Shown here: positions 9,741 to 20,689 of the stretch, piece after piece | How positions within the stretch are numbered: position 1 is the stretch's first letter | How the letters are laid out: every line of letters starts with the position of its first letter | Assembly (NCBI RefSeq): GCF_905475345.1 | Contig: NC_066602.1 | Span: forward strand, 992,001-1,056,000 | Length of the DNA stretch: 64,000 nucleotides | Reading direction: 5' to 3' | Origin: Vespula vulgaris | Lineage: Eukaryota; Arthropoda; Insecta; Hymenoptera; Vespidae | Notes under the pieces: generated by a model | The model's database searches: none | What the model was told of the DNA's origin: nothing | What the model saw: the letters and a program-made list of their open reading frames with translations, nothing else | Program-made: the position numbers and the translations under genes

Positions 9741-10089
9741 TTACATGGCATCAGTATTATTGCTGTCCTTTTATATTTTTTATATTTTTTTCCCTATTAA
9801 TATTTTTTTTTTTTCTAACATGTCTGTATTAATATTTGTCTTGAATCCAAAATTCTCCTGCGATATTACTTATGACACGAAACTAACTCGTGTTTGGAAA
9901 TTTTGCCATTCTCTTAATGAAAAAGAAATGAGTAATTAAAAGCGTTGGTAGTCTCAAATTGTATATTACGATATCACGAAACGATATGTACCAAAAGAGT
10001 ATTACGTCTCTGATTTTCTGGCTTATTTGTCTAGGGAGCAATCTATTTCACTAGAAGTTTCGATACGAAACGAGTACAGCTTCGCAAAT

Positions 10090-10400
10090 CTCTCCTGTGT
10101 TTCATGATTGCTTGTTCACTCCATCAAATATCACTGCATCGTACGAGGCGTACTCGCGTACCATTGCAGACAAGTCCTTATCACTCTCTTTAAGTGGTTT
10201 AGAAAAGCTCTCAGACCGTTGTGAACGAAGTTCTTCTTCGTAAAATCGACTGATATACTTTTTATATAACTTGTTTATTTGACCATTTCTTTATTAACTA
10301 ACTCAGTGGTTCTCTCGGTGGGGAAACACGGGAAAGAGGTGAAGGTAATATTAGGAAACCATAAATGTAACGAGACATAGAGTATAATATTTACATAAAG
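10090..10400 (-). pseudogene. Basic EKIF/YASYD module relic
   Basis: One frame runs NITFTSFPCFPTERTTELV, then SVDFTKKNFVHNGLRAFL, then WYASTPRTMQ-stop, with one internal stop; it matches the intact frames at 35,338 and 21,959 (minus). Another frame over the same bases reads KESDKDLSAMVREYASYDAV and is also open. Two conserved open frames over one segment leave the true frame undecided. Confidence 0.4.
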
Positions 10401-10640
10401 ATACAAATATAATTACGTAACTATAGGAGAGGGGAAATATTTATCCCCATGCGTTCTAGTTAGAGAATTAGAATCTAGGAAGCTTGGTCTTCTATCGTTA
10501 TGACGTGACCAATTTAACTAGGATAAGTCATTCCTTCCGTGATTTTCGACCCAGTAATACGCAAGTGTGTCTCATACCCGAAATAATCCCTAGTTGTCAT
10601 ACGTACCAAAGAACAGCTTTACAAATAATACAAACGGCTT
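10360..10640 (+). repeat. GGGGAAAT hairpin and leader block, copy 1
   Basis: Contains GGGGAAATATTTATCCCC, a perfect short hairpin, then GCGTTCTAGTTAGAGAATTA and the AATACGCAAGTGTGTCTCA leader motif. Direct partner at 11,220-11,460; inverted partner at 34,600-34,810; a diverged inverted partner around 46,560-46,640. Confidence 0.65.
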
Positions 10641-10686
10641 AAAAACGATTAGATTTAGTAGAAAATTTCATTTCTATATCATAGAA

Positions 10687-10776
10687 ATGAAATTGATTCT
10701 CTTGATTCATAGCATTTTAATTATTATTTTGTTGGGTTTAGGAATAGTTGCTGTAGTCATATATTTGTATTTATAA
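10687..10776 (+). CDS. Hydrophobic mini-ORF, 29 residues
   Basis: The frame MKLILLIHSILIIILLGLG continues to a stop after 29 residues and is almost wholly hydrophobic, like a signal peptide or a single membrane anchor. An upstream in-frame ATG at 10,594 exists, but the conserved start across loci is this MKLI. It belongs to the LLIH subtype together with 34,438-34,533 (minus) and the truncated 33,550. A leader block lies immediately upstream. No RYT exon is found directly downstream, so this may be a stand-alone peptide or the first exon of a lost gene. Confidence 0.4.
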   Translation: MKLILLIHSILIIILLGLGIVAVVIYLYL

Positions 10777-11219
10777 GAAAATGTTCGTTCTTTATTTCGA
10801 TATATTACGGTAAACTTAAATTCGAAAAAAATTTACTCCAATATACATTTTCTTCGAAGAAATTATTTACGGTAAGAAAATTAGCTACTTTCATTTCCGT
10901 TTAAAGTTCTTCGACATGTATCTACTTAGCGAGATTGTAATCCAATCTCTTTTCCAATAAATAAACATTTAATCTATTAAATATAACTAGTAAGTATAAG
11001 GTAGACTTACGAAAGAAGTAAGAGTGCGAATTTCCTATATGAATATCCGATTAATTAGTCTTGATAATTACAATAATTATTATTATAATAGTTAATTATA
11101 TCATAAATAATTACAGTTTTATACGATTATTTCAATTAAAAAATAGACGAATTATTGTAAGATTCTCATTAGGAAATTCCAAGATATATTACACAGATAA
11201 TTTCGCGTGAACATAGAAT

Positions 11220-11460
11220 ATATATACATATAATTACATAACTATAGGAGAGGGGAAATTATTTATCCCCATGCGTTCTAGTTAGGGAATTAGATTTTAC
11301 GAAGCTTGGTCTTCTATCCAGCTAACATGTGGCTAATTAAACTAGGGTAAGTCATTCCTTCCGTGATTTTCGACCCAGTAATACGCAAGTGTGTCTCATA
11401 CGATAAATAATCCCTAGCTATCATACGTGCCAAACAACAGCTTTACAAATAATAGAAACG
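11220..11460 (+). repeat. GGGGAAAT hairpin and leader block, copy 2
   Basis: About 85-90 percent like 10,360-10,640 by eye. The expected mini-ORF does not follow; the sequence instead runs into the second macro-unit near 11,560. Confidence 0.65.
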
Positions 11461-11581
11461 ATTGAAACATCTTTATCACTAATCATTCTATTATTCCATT
11501 AATATTCTTTAAATTTAGCACTATATTTGTATAAGATTTATTAGAAAATACCATTTCCATATTATAGAAGTTACCGGATAA

Positions 11582-11662
11582 TTACTCCAATTTGGGATTC
11601 ATACCATTTAGAATATTTGAGATAAATTCACTTATAAATAATAATACTTTCTTCGGCTGCAT
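11582..11662 (-). pseudogene. Fused, internally deleted small-protein relic
   Basis: MQPKKVLLFISEFISN to NPKLE-stop, 26 codons, the direct counterpart of 27-107. Both preserve the frame across the fusion. Confidence 0.6.
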
Positions 11663-11964
11663 ATGATCTACGAAAATATTCAATAAATTATTATAAAATA
11701 TATAGATATGATATAGATTTTATATTCCACATTACATTTTAGAATAAAAAATTTATCTTACCTCTAAAATATCTTACAATTAAATAAACACAGCATTGAT
11801 TGATTTTCCATTTAAACATAAATGTAAAAAGGAAAATGTTTCCATATATTAATCTCGTTGATGTTCTGGCATTTGTACTATCCATGTAGGATGTATCGTC
11901 AGATGTACGGAGAAACAGAAAGTGTCAACGGAAATGTGTTTCACTTTGGATGTGCAATGTTTTA

Positions 11965-12084
11965 TTATCTGGTGGAGCGTTGTTTTTCTTTGGAATTACA
12001 ATTCAAATATAAGTCAATTCGGCTCCTTTGCAATACATCCACGCTATTGGAACTGCTGTCGTCTTCGGTTAGTTTAGTATATCT
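11965..12084 (-). pseudogene. RYT-type exon relic
   Basis: After TTTCAG the frame reads RYTKLTEDDSSSNSVDVLQR and stops after 39 codons, where a small deletion has shifted the frame relative to the 375-545 copy. Confidence 0.45.
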
Positions 12085-12194
12085 CTGAAACAATATAAAA
12101 TTCGTAGATTATTTAAGACTTACGGTAGCCATTCAATTGTTCATCTAATTGCATAGCTCTCAAAAATAAATTTCGCTACATCCTTTTAAGCGAT

Positions 12195-12269
12195 ATAAAG
12201 TACCTTTTCCGAAATGCAGCAAACAATAGTTTAGATAGTATTGATCACGAAAATCACTTTCATTTCCAT
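12195..12269 (-). pseudogene. Mini-ORF relic
   Basis: MEMKVIFVINTI is followed by a stop, as at 655-730, so the two relics probably descend from one already broken copy. Confidence 0.5.
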
Positions 12270-13649
12270 AAGGTATACTTGAAATTTTATAATAAATCAC
12301 AAACTCATGACTACTAACAAATCTACTTTATATTGATAGTATAAGCAAATGACTAGTAAGAATGAAGAAATTGTTTCCACCGCCTGAATTACTTGTATAA
12401 CGGATCTCTGAAACGTATGAAGTATGCACGAACGAATATTTGTTGTGCCACATTCGCTCGCGTATTACTGGTTCGACAACCACGGAACGAATAACCTGCA
12501 GCTTCATCGCCGTCCGCCGAACGGCGGTATTTATACCCCGCACATCGCTTTGGGTTGTTAATCAAACAACCACGAGGGCACCCTCTGCACAGGGTTGTTA
12601 CACTTGGCGTAGATTAATCAATATTTCGAAAGAAACAAGATGGTCATAAGCTACGAGGAAATGAATTTCTCTAATGATCTCTATTAATTGGATGTATCAT
12701 TATCCTTTTTCTCCTATGCTTTTCTGTCGTTTCTTTTTTCCCCACTTTCTCTGTACAATTTGAAATTAGAAATTAATTAAAGAATTCTAAAAATTGCCAA
12801 ATATGTTTCTTCCTGTTTTGGTCGTTAAGAATATGTATCAATAAGAATTTATTTGGTGCAAAGAACAATGTTTGACGGTTTTTCTTGTAATATTATTTTC
12901 TGTTCTTTTTCTATTACTTAAGATAACAATCTCTTTTTTACACATCTGTCTTTTTTTATAACGCATTAGTAAAGAATATGGATTCATATAAAATCATTTG
13001 TTACTTTTTTTCTCCTAATATCATCTTTATCTCTTTTACGTATTTTATTTGGACACCATTTACGTAAGTCAATCAAAATTTCCTATTACGCGATTCAACG
13101 ACTCGGAAAGGCTTATTTGAATATGGATTGGGGAGAAATGAATTTCTCGATGAATGTACATTTATCGACGGATAGATTTATTGAAGGGTCGTCCGACGTT
13201 GCACGCGGAACATTGATCAAAGAGATTTGAAATGAACATGAGGGAGGAATATTTTGCAAAATATTTCAACGCGTTGGGACGATCAAAAGCTACACCGTAT
13301 TTCGGTGTTAGCCAGGGAACACTTTTAAATTATGCGTCGAATATTCAGTGTACGTTTACGTCATCCTGTCAACATTATACCGGTTTAAATAATTCAAACT
13401 ATTTATTAAACTAATTATTAAACTGATTATCATAGTCGGTTTAAATAATTATTTAATGTAATTTAAAAGAAAAGAAACGTTTAATTCAATACTCCAAATA
13501 GTTTAGCATAATATATACAATACGTGCTTAAATAAAATTCATAATATTTAATATATACCTGCAGTAATATGGGGATATGGAGCACTTAATTTGCTGCATA
13601 GCTCGAATTCTCATGTTAACGATTGATTCGAGGTAAGTGATTTGCAGGT

Positions 13650-13880
13650 AAAACGTTCTCCCAAACTTATCGTTAAATACCTTCATACTGTACAATTATT
13701 ATGGTCTCTCTCTATCCGTGTGCATACTTTTGCGCGTGCGGGATCGTATTAAAGCAGATGGGATGATTGTGCGATGCTATGGGCGTGTGTGCCTATGATT
13801 CCTCTCGTATCTTGAAAATGAGAAAGATATTTTTTCATTTGTTTTCCTCTCATAAAACCAAGCAGACATTTGGATAATAC
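13650..13880 (-). repeat. E element, minus orientation
   Basis: Carries GGTCTCTCTCTATCCGTGTG and a TGCGCGTGCGGGATCG core. It ends near CAAGCAGACATTTGG. Confidence 0.6.
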
Positions 13881-13899
13881 GATTACCTGTATAATTTAG

Positions 13900-15000
13900 A
13901 AATCTACTTAGATGGATGATTTAATTACCCTGTTAAGTCTTTTACTTTACTTTACCACTAATTTAGTTTTGATATAGAAACGTCTACATTTCCCTAAAAA
14001 TTTACTCCCGATTGGAGAATTTAAAATATTATCCAATTTTACTTCTAGTTATGCAATATTTCTTATACAATGTTCCTTACTAATTAGTTCCAAGCGAAAT
14101 ATTATATTTCTTTAATCTTTTATTCCTTATTTCGTACAACTGAGTATAACAGAGATTATATTATATTTCTAGTAACATGATATTCGTATTTTCCGAATAT
14201 ATTAACCGAATGTTCCAAATTCTCAATAAGCGCATATATAATCTAACATTGATATAATAATTGCCCCAATATAATAGAGATTCATTATACTTATTAATGT
14301 TATTATTATTATATCAAAACATAAGTTATAAATGTTGTAGAGAGACAGCCTTTTCATGAAATTGGCCCTCCTTCGGTATACAGTTCTTTAAATTCGAAAA
14401 GGAGATATGTAACATTAGATTTAACAACGTATAATGATTAAAAGGAATAGGGGGAATCAAAAGAAGAAAAAAGAATCAAAAGGAGAAAAGAAGGATAATA
14501 CGTAAAAGAGATCTCCCCTTTACGGTAGTAAGGATCCGAAATTATTAGGAACATTTCGAAGGGATTACTAGGGATGATACCCTCTTTAATACACGAAAAA
14601 AAGCGAGTGGAAACAGTACACGCTCCAACAATTAGAGAGCTTACTACCTATATGGAGTAGTTGAATAAGCTATTTATTCTGAATGGAGTCGAAATCTTCA
14701 TTCAGGCAAGTTTCTAAGAGTTTCTTAAGAGGGGTGATCCAGAATAATAAATAAGCTCCCAATCACTCACCATAATGGAAATCATTTATATCATTTTAGA
14801 CAACATGCTCTCGGATAGATAAATCATATTTGAATTTTATACCGTTTAATATTAACGCAAAAATTCATTTTCATTTATTATTATTTTTTTTTTATTACCA
14901 TATTATATACAAACGCATAATTCTGTATACATATCTGTGACCTATATTCGCGATGCTACATTATAGACCATAGTATTGGAAAGTTGTATAGTTTTTTATT
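13900..15000. other. Degenerate mixed-repeat stretch, no gene
   Basis: AT-rich. The part at 14,350-14,830 is an inverted, decayed copy of the 29,700-30,400 block (compare CACGAAAAAAAGCGAGTGG and AATAAGCTCCCAATCACTC). No frame is conserved with 41,020-41,343. Confidence 0.5.
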
Positions 15001-15119
15001 ATTATTTTGCACTATATTTTACACTGTGCAATTTCTCTTCGGTATACTATTGTATAATATTGAACAAAGAAGAAAGTACAATTGGAGTTATCGGATATAG
15101 GATATTTTTGTTTAGACGT

Positions 15120-15160
15120 TTATACGATTATATCGTATAATCGTATATAGAGCCAATTTG
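15120..15160 (+). repeat. ATCGTATA palindromic element, copy 2
   Basis: ATACGATTATATCGTATAAT followed by CGTATATAGAGCC; the clearest copy of the overlapping inverted half-sites. Confidence 0.45.
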
Positions 15161-15288
15161 TACAGCTGTTGGCTACTACATGATATTATTGCGTGTTTGC
15201 GATCCCTATGATACTACTTAGTGACGAGTCCGACAGACTGGTTGATTTTCTTGAGTGATACTAGCTGAATTGCTTGCTTATGTGTCAG

Positions 15289-15591
15289 TTAATCAATTAA
15301 AATAGAGATACATGATTCAATGAGAACGAGAATACAAAGAGGCAAATGAAGAGTCTTAGAGAGATACATATCAGCAATCGAATTGGTATCGTTTGTTTTC
15401 GTGATTAATATCATTAGTTTTCTTTTTTTAAATATCATACCTTTCGCTTGCTTGAAGCAACTGTTCATTTCTGTGTTTGAAGGAGATTCTGACATATTTT
15501 TCTGACAAAAATAAAATTCTGATTGTTGACTCAAATATTTAAATAAGTAATTAGAACGCTTAGAAAGTATACTAAAACATTCACTGAACAT
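15289..15591 (-). CDS. ISILID-type ORF, 100 residues
   Basis: The frame starts MFSECFSILSKRSNYLFKYL and ends SCISILID-stop. A CAG-like acceptor precedes AAAAATATGTCAGAATCTCC, and from that point (KNMSESPSNTEMNSCFKQAK) the frame parallels 4,778-5,020. About half the aligned residues match. The upstream 30 residues are not shared and may be intron or 5' sequence. Position relative to the ATCGTATA element is the same at both loci. Confidence 0.35.
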   Translation of the reverse strand: MFSECFSILSKRSNYLFKYLSQQSEFYFCQKNMSESPSNTEMNSCFKQAKGMIFKKRKLMILITKTNDTNSIADMYLSKTLHLPLCILVLIESCISILID

Positions 15592-15999
15592 TTTTAATAT
15601 TTCCGGAAAATTCTGAAATTGTATTTAAAAGGGAAGATAATTATATGTGCGCTCATTGAAAAATTAAATCATTTCGATGATAATTCGGAAAATTCAAATA
15701 TTATGTTACGGAAGATATGATAAATCACTGCTATACACAGTTATACGTAAAAAGAAATAAACGACTGCAGAAATATAATATTTCCATAGGAACAAACTAG
15801 TTTAGAACATAATATAAGAAGTATTTGATAAGAAGAAGTACAATTGAACCATCCATTTAAGTTGTCCAACAGGAGGTAAATTTTTAGGAAAATGAATGTC
15901 GTTCCGATGAAAGAACTGAGACAGTCGTGGCACATCGATTTGCAGAAGACTTAATTAAATGTGCAAGTAATTAAATGATGGATTTAAAAAGATAATTGA

Positions 16000-16165
16000 G
16001 TTATACAGCCAGTCGTATCGTCGAATAGAACGATCTGGCGCATTCAAGCGCGCACAAGAGCACACACGGACGGACAGAAATAGTACCAAATCCTTTAATA
16101 CGAAGGTACTTGACGATACGTATGGGAGATCGTTATACGCAGATGCATTTTCATTAAATTCCTAT
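16000..16165 (+). repeat. E element, shortened
   Basis: The first half is deleted; GCGCGCACAAGAGCACAC, GAAGGTACTTGACGATACG and ATGCATTTTCATTAAAT remain. Confidence 0.6.
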
Positions 16166-16789
16166 TAAAACGTACTAACAAAAGAATCCTGGCTATGTAG
16201 CAAATTAATTCGATTCTTTAAAATTACAAAATTACTCTTAAACGTAAATTAAATATTTTGATTATATTTTAAGTACACGATGTTACGCGATTCAGAAAAT
16301 TAATTCAACATTTCTTCTACTTTCAATTAGTCGCCTGATTACTCAATTAACTCAAATACTATGACAAGGTGACGTAAACATGAAACACATCCGTAAATCC
16401 TTTAAGCGTTCCTACAGGTTCAATCATTTTGATATTTTAATCATTCAAACCTGCCTTAATTCAACTTCGATTATTCTGAGCTCAATCTTCAATCCATGAT
16501 TAAAACTTCCATTCTCATAATCGTTTCTACACTCGATATCATTTTCTGTTTTTTCCTTATTATTTCTATTATTCCCGGTAGGTCACGTAAATCCATTTAA
16601 TTTCGTTCATACGATACACCTTCTTAGAAATTTTAGAATTCAAATCGAAATTTTGCAAAATCAATGTTCGGCCAAGGACAAACATCGTTTTGATTAGAAT
16701 TAAATTTATTATGGAATCATCGTTGTCGAGATAAAGTCTATCGTCGATTGAATCGTGAGCGAGCGTGGACTCCTAATATTTACACTTAC

Positions 16790-17046
16790 CCTCTACTACT
16801 TCATCCCCTGTATCTCCTTCTTCTTCATCTTCATCCTCTTCTTCTTCTTCAATATTGATTCGCATAACATCTTTTTCGGAATCACTATTAATCGCCCTAA
16901 GGTTTTCCTTATCGTCCCTAATCTCGGCATTGAAATAAATATTATTACGATATATATAATTTTCTAACTAATTGCCGAAATTAATATTAGTTCGATATCC
17001 AAAAATACGGTCAACGTTATTATTGATTTTTATTTGCCCTTCCCGA
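16790..17046 (-). pseudogene. Acidic exon with one in-frame stop
   Basis: Same exon as 5,321-5,589: SREGQIKINNNVDRIFGYRT, a stop in place of the tryptophan before LENYIYRNNIYFNA, then a long glutamate and aspartate run encoded by a GAA/GAG/GAT-rich tract. The donor at 16,784-16,789 is the consensus GTAAGT and the acceptor is TGCAG|TCG. The rest of the frame is intact, so inactivation appears fairly recent or the stop is an assembly error. Confidence 0.5.
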
Positions 17047-17209
17047 CTGCATTGAATCCTTCTGAAGTTGCAAAAAAATAGAATCCAAAGAGAATCGGCG
17101 AGGAAACTTACTTTTCTACGAAGGAACGTTCCCGCATTAGAGCAAAAATTCAACTTTGACCCATGATCCGTATGAACCGTTGGACGTTCCTTCGAAAAAC
17201 CTTTCCCAA

Positions 17210-17350
17210 CGCAATCGATTATATCCTCTTACTGAAGCCGCTTCCTTATCGATCCTTTGAAGGGATAATTCCCTAGCCCCGTACCACCATTCGATAGCAG
17301 CATAGTAAAACAGTACTACATCGATTTCGAGAAGATTCGTTATCAAAGCC
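17210..17350 (+). pseudogene. LTFGSFE-type module, frameshifted
   Basis: Fragments YILLLKPLPYRSFEG and VKQYYIDFEKIR occur in different frames. Homologous to 5,684-5,878. Confidence 0.4.
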
Positions 17351-17713
17351 AATATAAATTTTTTCTTCCTATTTTTTGTTTGTTTAATTTCAGACACCTG
17401 ACGAATAAGGTATAGAACAAAATATTACGGATAAGTTAGAGACAAGGTCCATGTTTCAAAAGGAAATGCCTTACTATTGATTCCAGTACGATGATATATA
17501 GTATTCCTTAGAAGCACTAGAAGAGTTTTGGAAGAGGTCGATAATTTTAGATAATGCAATATCACTGACCGATTACGCATAATTCAATGTGTGTTCTCCA
17601 TGCATGAGATATATAGATCTGTACTTTTTTTTCTCATTTTTTAAAATTCGACGTATAATGTAAAGTAACATGTCACTGTCAATGAATTTTAAGGAAAAAT
17701 TGACAATTTCTAA

Positions 17714-17809
17714 GGACGATTAGATACTTCTCATGTTGATCACTTCGGCGATTATATAATTTTTATTATGCAAAGAGAAATTGGAAAAAAATATTATTTG
17801 AATAAATAA
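17714..17809 (+). CDS. HFADY-type short exon
   Basis: GRLDTSHVDHFGDYIIFIM continues to a stop after 31 residues, in the frame used at 6,232. A TAA lies immediately upstream, so if translated it must be joined by splicing or start elsewhere. Confidence 0.4.
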   Translation, partial: GRLDTSHVDHFGDYIIFIMQREIGKKYYLNK

Positions 17810-17934
17810 AATTTTTGGTCGACGTTTCACAAATGGAAATTCAAAATGTGGATATTAACGTTCACAAGATATTGTAATTATGAGAAAATTTCAACAATAA
17901 AATTAATTCCTTTTCGTTTAATATTAACCATTAA

Positions 17935-18215
17935 TAGGGCGCGATGAATTAATTGTAGTGAAAGCGTTATTACAATATGCATCTATGCAATGTGGATTGT
18001 TTCATATGGTAGTTAACAGCACAGGGCAACAGTAAGTCGGCTTAAAAGGGATTGGTGGACAAATCCGTTCCTCCCCACTCACATCATATTCAGCTCTTTC
18101 GACCGCGGAATAGGAGGTGTCGATTGAACTGCGTAAAGCCTATTCAAATGAATTACGCGAAAAGGGAAATAAATATAGCGAATGATTTTCTCTGAATCCA
18201 TATTTTTTGGCACTG
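17935..18215 (-). pseudogene. EKIF-type exon relic
   Basis: Starts MDSEKIIRYIYFPFRV and loses the frame near the ELNMM position. Counterpart of 6,472-6,744. Confidence 0.4.
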
Positions 18216-18499
18216 TATAATAAAGAAAGAGAGAAGCTTGTTAACTTAAATAACGCAAAGAGAATTAGTAATATTAAGAAACAAATTTTCAAGCAATATT
18301 TCTTGCTCGATATTAACATTTATTTCTAAATATTTTAAACGATAAAAATGGGAAAAATAATAATAGTCGATTATAAATATTCTTCAGTCAATTTCAAAAT
18401 TGTAAATTGTAAAGAACAGGAATGAAAAAGAAACCAGAAACAAAAAAAAGAAAATAATTTGTCCAGTTAATGCGAGTTCATAGTGAAATTTACTTCCCT

Positions 18500-18720
18500 C
18501 TGACCCACGACATTTCGGTTCTTTCTGTTGCGTAATACGCGGTATTGATTACATTGCATAAAATGTAATGCCTCCTACCATCGAGCCCTGCCTTGCAGAT
18601 CAGTTCAGTCATCCGTCTGGTGGAGGAACTCCTCCGCGGGAGTCATCCTTTCAATAATTTTTGATCGAGTAATACGCAAGTAAGTGATAAATAATAGCGT
18701 CTATACGTCTATATAATACT
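18500..18720 (+). promoter_or_regulatory. Leader block upstream of an intact mini-ORF
   Basis: Contains GACCCACGACATTTCGG, TTGCGTAATACGCGG and GAGTAATACGCAAGTAAGTG. It lies 150-360 bp upstream of the mini-ORF at 18,864 and about 800-1,000 bp upstream of the intact two-exon gene, the position expected for a promoter of one or both. Confidence 0.35.
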
Positions 18721-18863
18721 TCATTCGTCCCAAAGGAATCTTACAAGCAATCCAGTCGGTACAATTTTTTCGTTTTCACTAGTCTTTTGTTCGTTATCAA
18801 TATAAGGTAAACTTGTCAGGAGTCGTTAATATGTGATTTGTTATAACATTCCAATTCTATATT

Positions 18864-18947
18864 ATGGAAATGAAACTAATTTTCTTCATCAACATCATCC
18901 TAATTATTATTTTGTTGCTTCTCGGAGAAGGTACTTTATATCGCTAG
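18864..18947 (+). CDS. Hydrophobic mini-ORF, 27 residues
   Basis: Begins MEMKLIFFINIILIII, continues LLLLGEGTLYR, then stops. The profile is a short basic start followed by about 16 hydrophobic residues, like a cleavable signal peptide or small membrane peptide. Eight other loci share it. A GTACTT after GGAGAAG could serve as a weak donor, joining it to the RYT exon at 19,049, but that join would place RYT out of its conserved frame, so a stand-alone peptide is equally possible. Confidence 0.45.
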   Translation: MEMKLIFFINIILIIILLLLGEGTLYR

Positions 18948-19048
18948 GAAGCGCGTGACCCGATTTACCTATGGTGACTCGACAATTTCAATGAACAATT
19001 GAACGTCTATCTTGTCTTCACTAATCTACAAATTTTAAATTATTTCAG

Positions 19049-19180
19049 AGATATACCAGGTTAAACGAAGGCGAAAGCAATTTCAATGGCTTAGAAATAT
19101 TGCAAAGCTGCAGAATTGACTGCTATCTGAATTGTAATTACTTCCAAAGAAAATACGTGAATTTCAACTACGCTGCATGA
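19049..19180 (+). pseudogene. RYT-type exon
   Basis: After ATTTCAG the frame RYTRLNEGESNFNGLEILQ runs 43 codons, including YLNCNYFQRKYVNFNY, to a stop. The 39-nt intron seen elsewhere has lost its GTAAGT donor here (CTATCTTGTCTTC), so this copy probably is not spliced in. Confidence 0.4.
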
Positions 19181-19485
19181 TAATTGAATATTCCACATCC
19201 GAAATGAAACACATTTACTTTGGCAGTCCTTGCTCTTCCGCATATCCGACAATAGGTCATTTATGGATAGCATGAATATCCGACCATCAAACAGATTAGG
19301 ATATGAAAACGTTTTCCTTCTTAATCTTATATTTAAATGGTCGATCAATTAATGTTCTATTTATCGAATGGTAAGATATTTTGGAGATAAGATATAAATT
19401 TTTTATTCGAAAGTATAATATGAAATAAAAGATCTGTATCATAGGTACGTTTTATAATCAGTTACTAAATTTTCACACAGATTTT

Positions 19486-19907
19486 ATGATGACGACGCGA
19501 GTATTTCTATTGATGAGAGGGACATTAGGTCTCTTAACTGTAGCTATCCTTCATATTGTATTATTGTATATAAATCAAGAACCTACATATTTATTAACTA
19601 ATGTAACGAAAAATATTATATATATGGGAAGCAAGATGCTCCATGAAAGAGACGAGGTAAATAATAATATAGGAATAAAAGTTTTAATATTTTTTCAAAG
19701 AATTTTGCGTTACATGTCATTCGTAATTTAATGTGTCAGATCATAAAAGCAGAGGATGAAGCTGATGCTGCTCACGAATTTATTACAAATCTTCCAAATG
19801 ATCTGGTAGGCAAGTTAGTGAGAGAATCACCTAATTATCTGGTTTATGGAAACAACATGTTTCTATTTCTAGAGCATTACTATAGCAACCATCGACATCA
19901 ATATTAA
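19486..19907 (+). CDS. Two-exon small protein with hydrophobic N terminus, intact
   Basis: Exon 1 is 19,486-19,656 (57 codons) and exon 2 is 19,740-19,907 (55 codons plus stop), separated by an 83-nt phase-0 intron with donor GTAAAT and acceptor TGTGTCAG. The predicted protein has 112 residues and no cysteine. Residues 1-30 (MMTTRVFLLMRGTLGLL, VAILHIVLLYI) form a hydrophobic segment, a signal peptide or anchor; exon 2 begins acidic (KAEDEADAAHEF) and ends YYSNHRHQY. The same splice sites and the 168-nt exon 2 occur at 49,009-49,425 (minus), and at 63,302-63,723, where exon 1 is broken. A further CAG lies just before the first ATG, so a 5' exon may exist. The poly-A signal seen in paralogues (AATAAA right after the stop) is AATACA here. 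Family unknown; unspliced, exon 1 would read on to a stop at 19,731. Confidence 0.6.
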
Positions 19908-20091
19908 ATTTTAATACACGAGGTACGAAGATATCAGATGTAAGTAACTAGCCACTTTTCTATATTAATTTCTTTTATAATATAGTGCATCTTTATAATA
20001 TAATGCAATCTTTTATAATATAGTGCATTGAATCGTGAAAGCAGAAGAGTGGTCCAAGAAGGTGGAAATTCGTACTGAAGAAGAAACATCA

Positions 20092-20331
20092 TTAGCTACT
20101 GCTCTTGCATGCATTATGTGATTGAGAATACCTAGGAAATGCAAAAGGAAAAAGAACATTTGTGTGTTTCCGACGAAATTTGGAAAAACCAATATGGCAT
20201 TGTTTTATAAAGCTTGGAACTGTGGTACGAGGAAATGGGAGGGATTTACCTTCTTCAAAGGATCCAAACGTGAGCGGCTTTAGCTGTAGGCTATAAGCGA
20301 CGGTACTCAGATCGATTTGTCGACGTTCCAC
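20092..20331 (-). CDS. LTFGSFE-type ORF, 79 residues
   Basis: Starts MERRQIDLSTVAYSLQLK, passes PLTFGSFEEGKSLPFPR and PSFIKQCHIGFSKFRRK, and ends YSQSHNACKSSS-stop. Aligns along its length with 8,163-8,414. It lies convergent to the intact two-exon gene, its stop about 185 bp beyond that gene's stop. The plus strand is also open (KTNMALFYKAWNCGTRKWEG, then FKGSK), so strand assignment rests on the longer shared frame and shared end. Confidence 0.4.
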   Translation of the reverse strand: MERRQIDLSTVAYSLQLKPLTFGSFEEGKSLPFPRTTVPSFIKQCHIGFSKFRRKHTNVLFPFAFPRYSQSHNACKSSS

Positions 20332-20689
20332 GCAGGGCCAGGATCAAATGGGAATTGAAATGAAACTGAGGGAAGTATATCATACATAATAATTTAACAT
20401 ACAGGGACGATCAAAGGATTCACCGTTTTTGGAAGTAATAACGTTAACAGGGAAATACTTTTAAATTATACGTGAAATTGAAAATCCACGTTCACGTGAT
20501 TTTTATTCCATCGATGCAAATTAAGTAAGCATTCGATATTATTAAGAAAGGAGAAATGCTGAATTCTGTATTTGATATTATTTCTCATAACATTCACGAC
20601 ATGTACTTAAAGAATATTCGTAATATTTAATTAGCGGTTTTCTTAAATATTGAAATTTGGACGAAGAATTCGGTAGCACAAAGTATCTG

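Larger units (their letters stand above)
11560..13690 (+). repeat. Segmental duplicate, copy 2 (partner 1-2,050)
   Basis: Same module order as 1-2,050. It marks the beginning of the second 11-12 kb macro-unit. Confidence 0.8.

Noticed and set aside
16813..16860. CTTCTT-rich tract as a polypyrimidine regulatory site
   Set aside because: On the minus strand it is simply the GAA/GAT codons of the acidic exon's tail.
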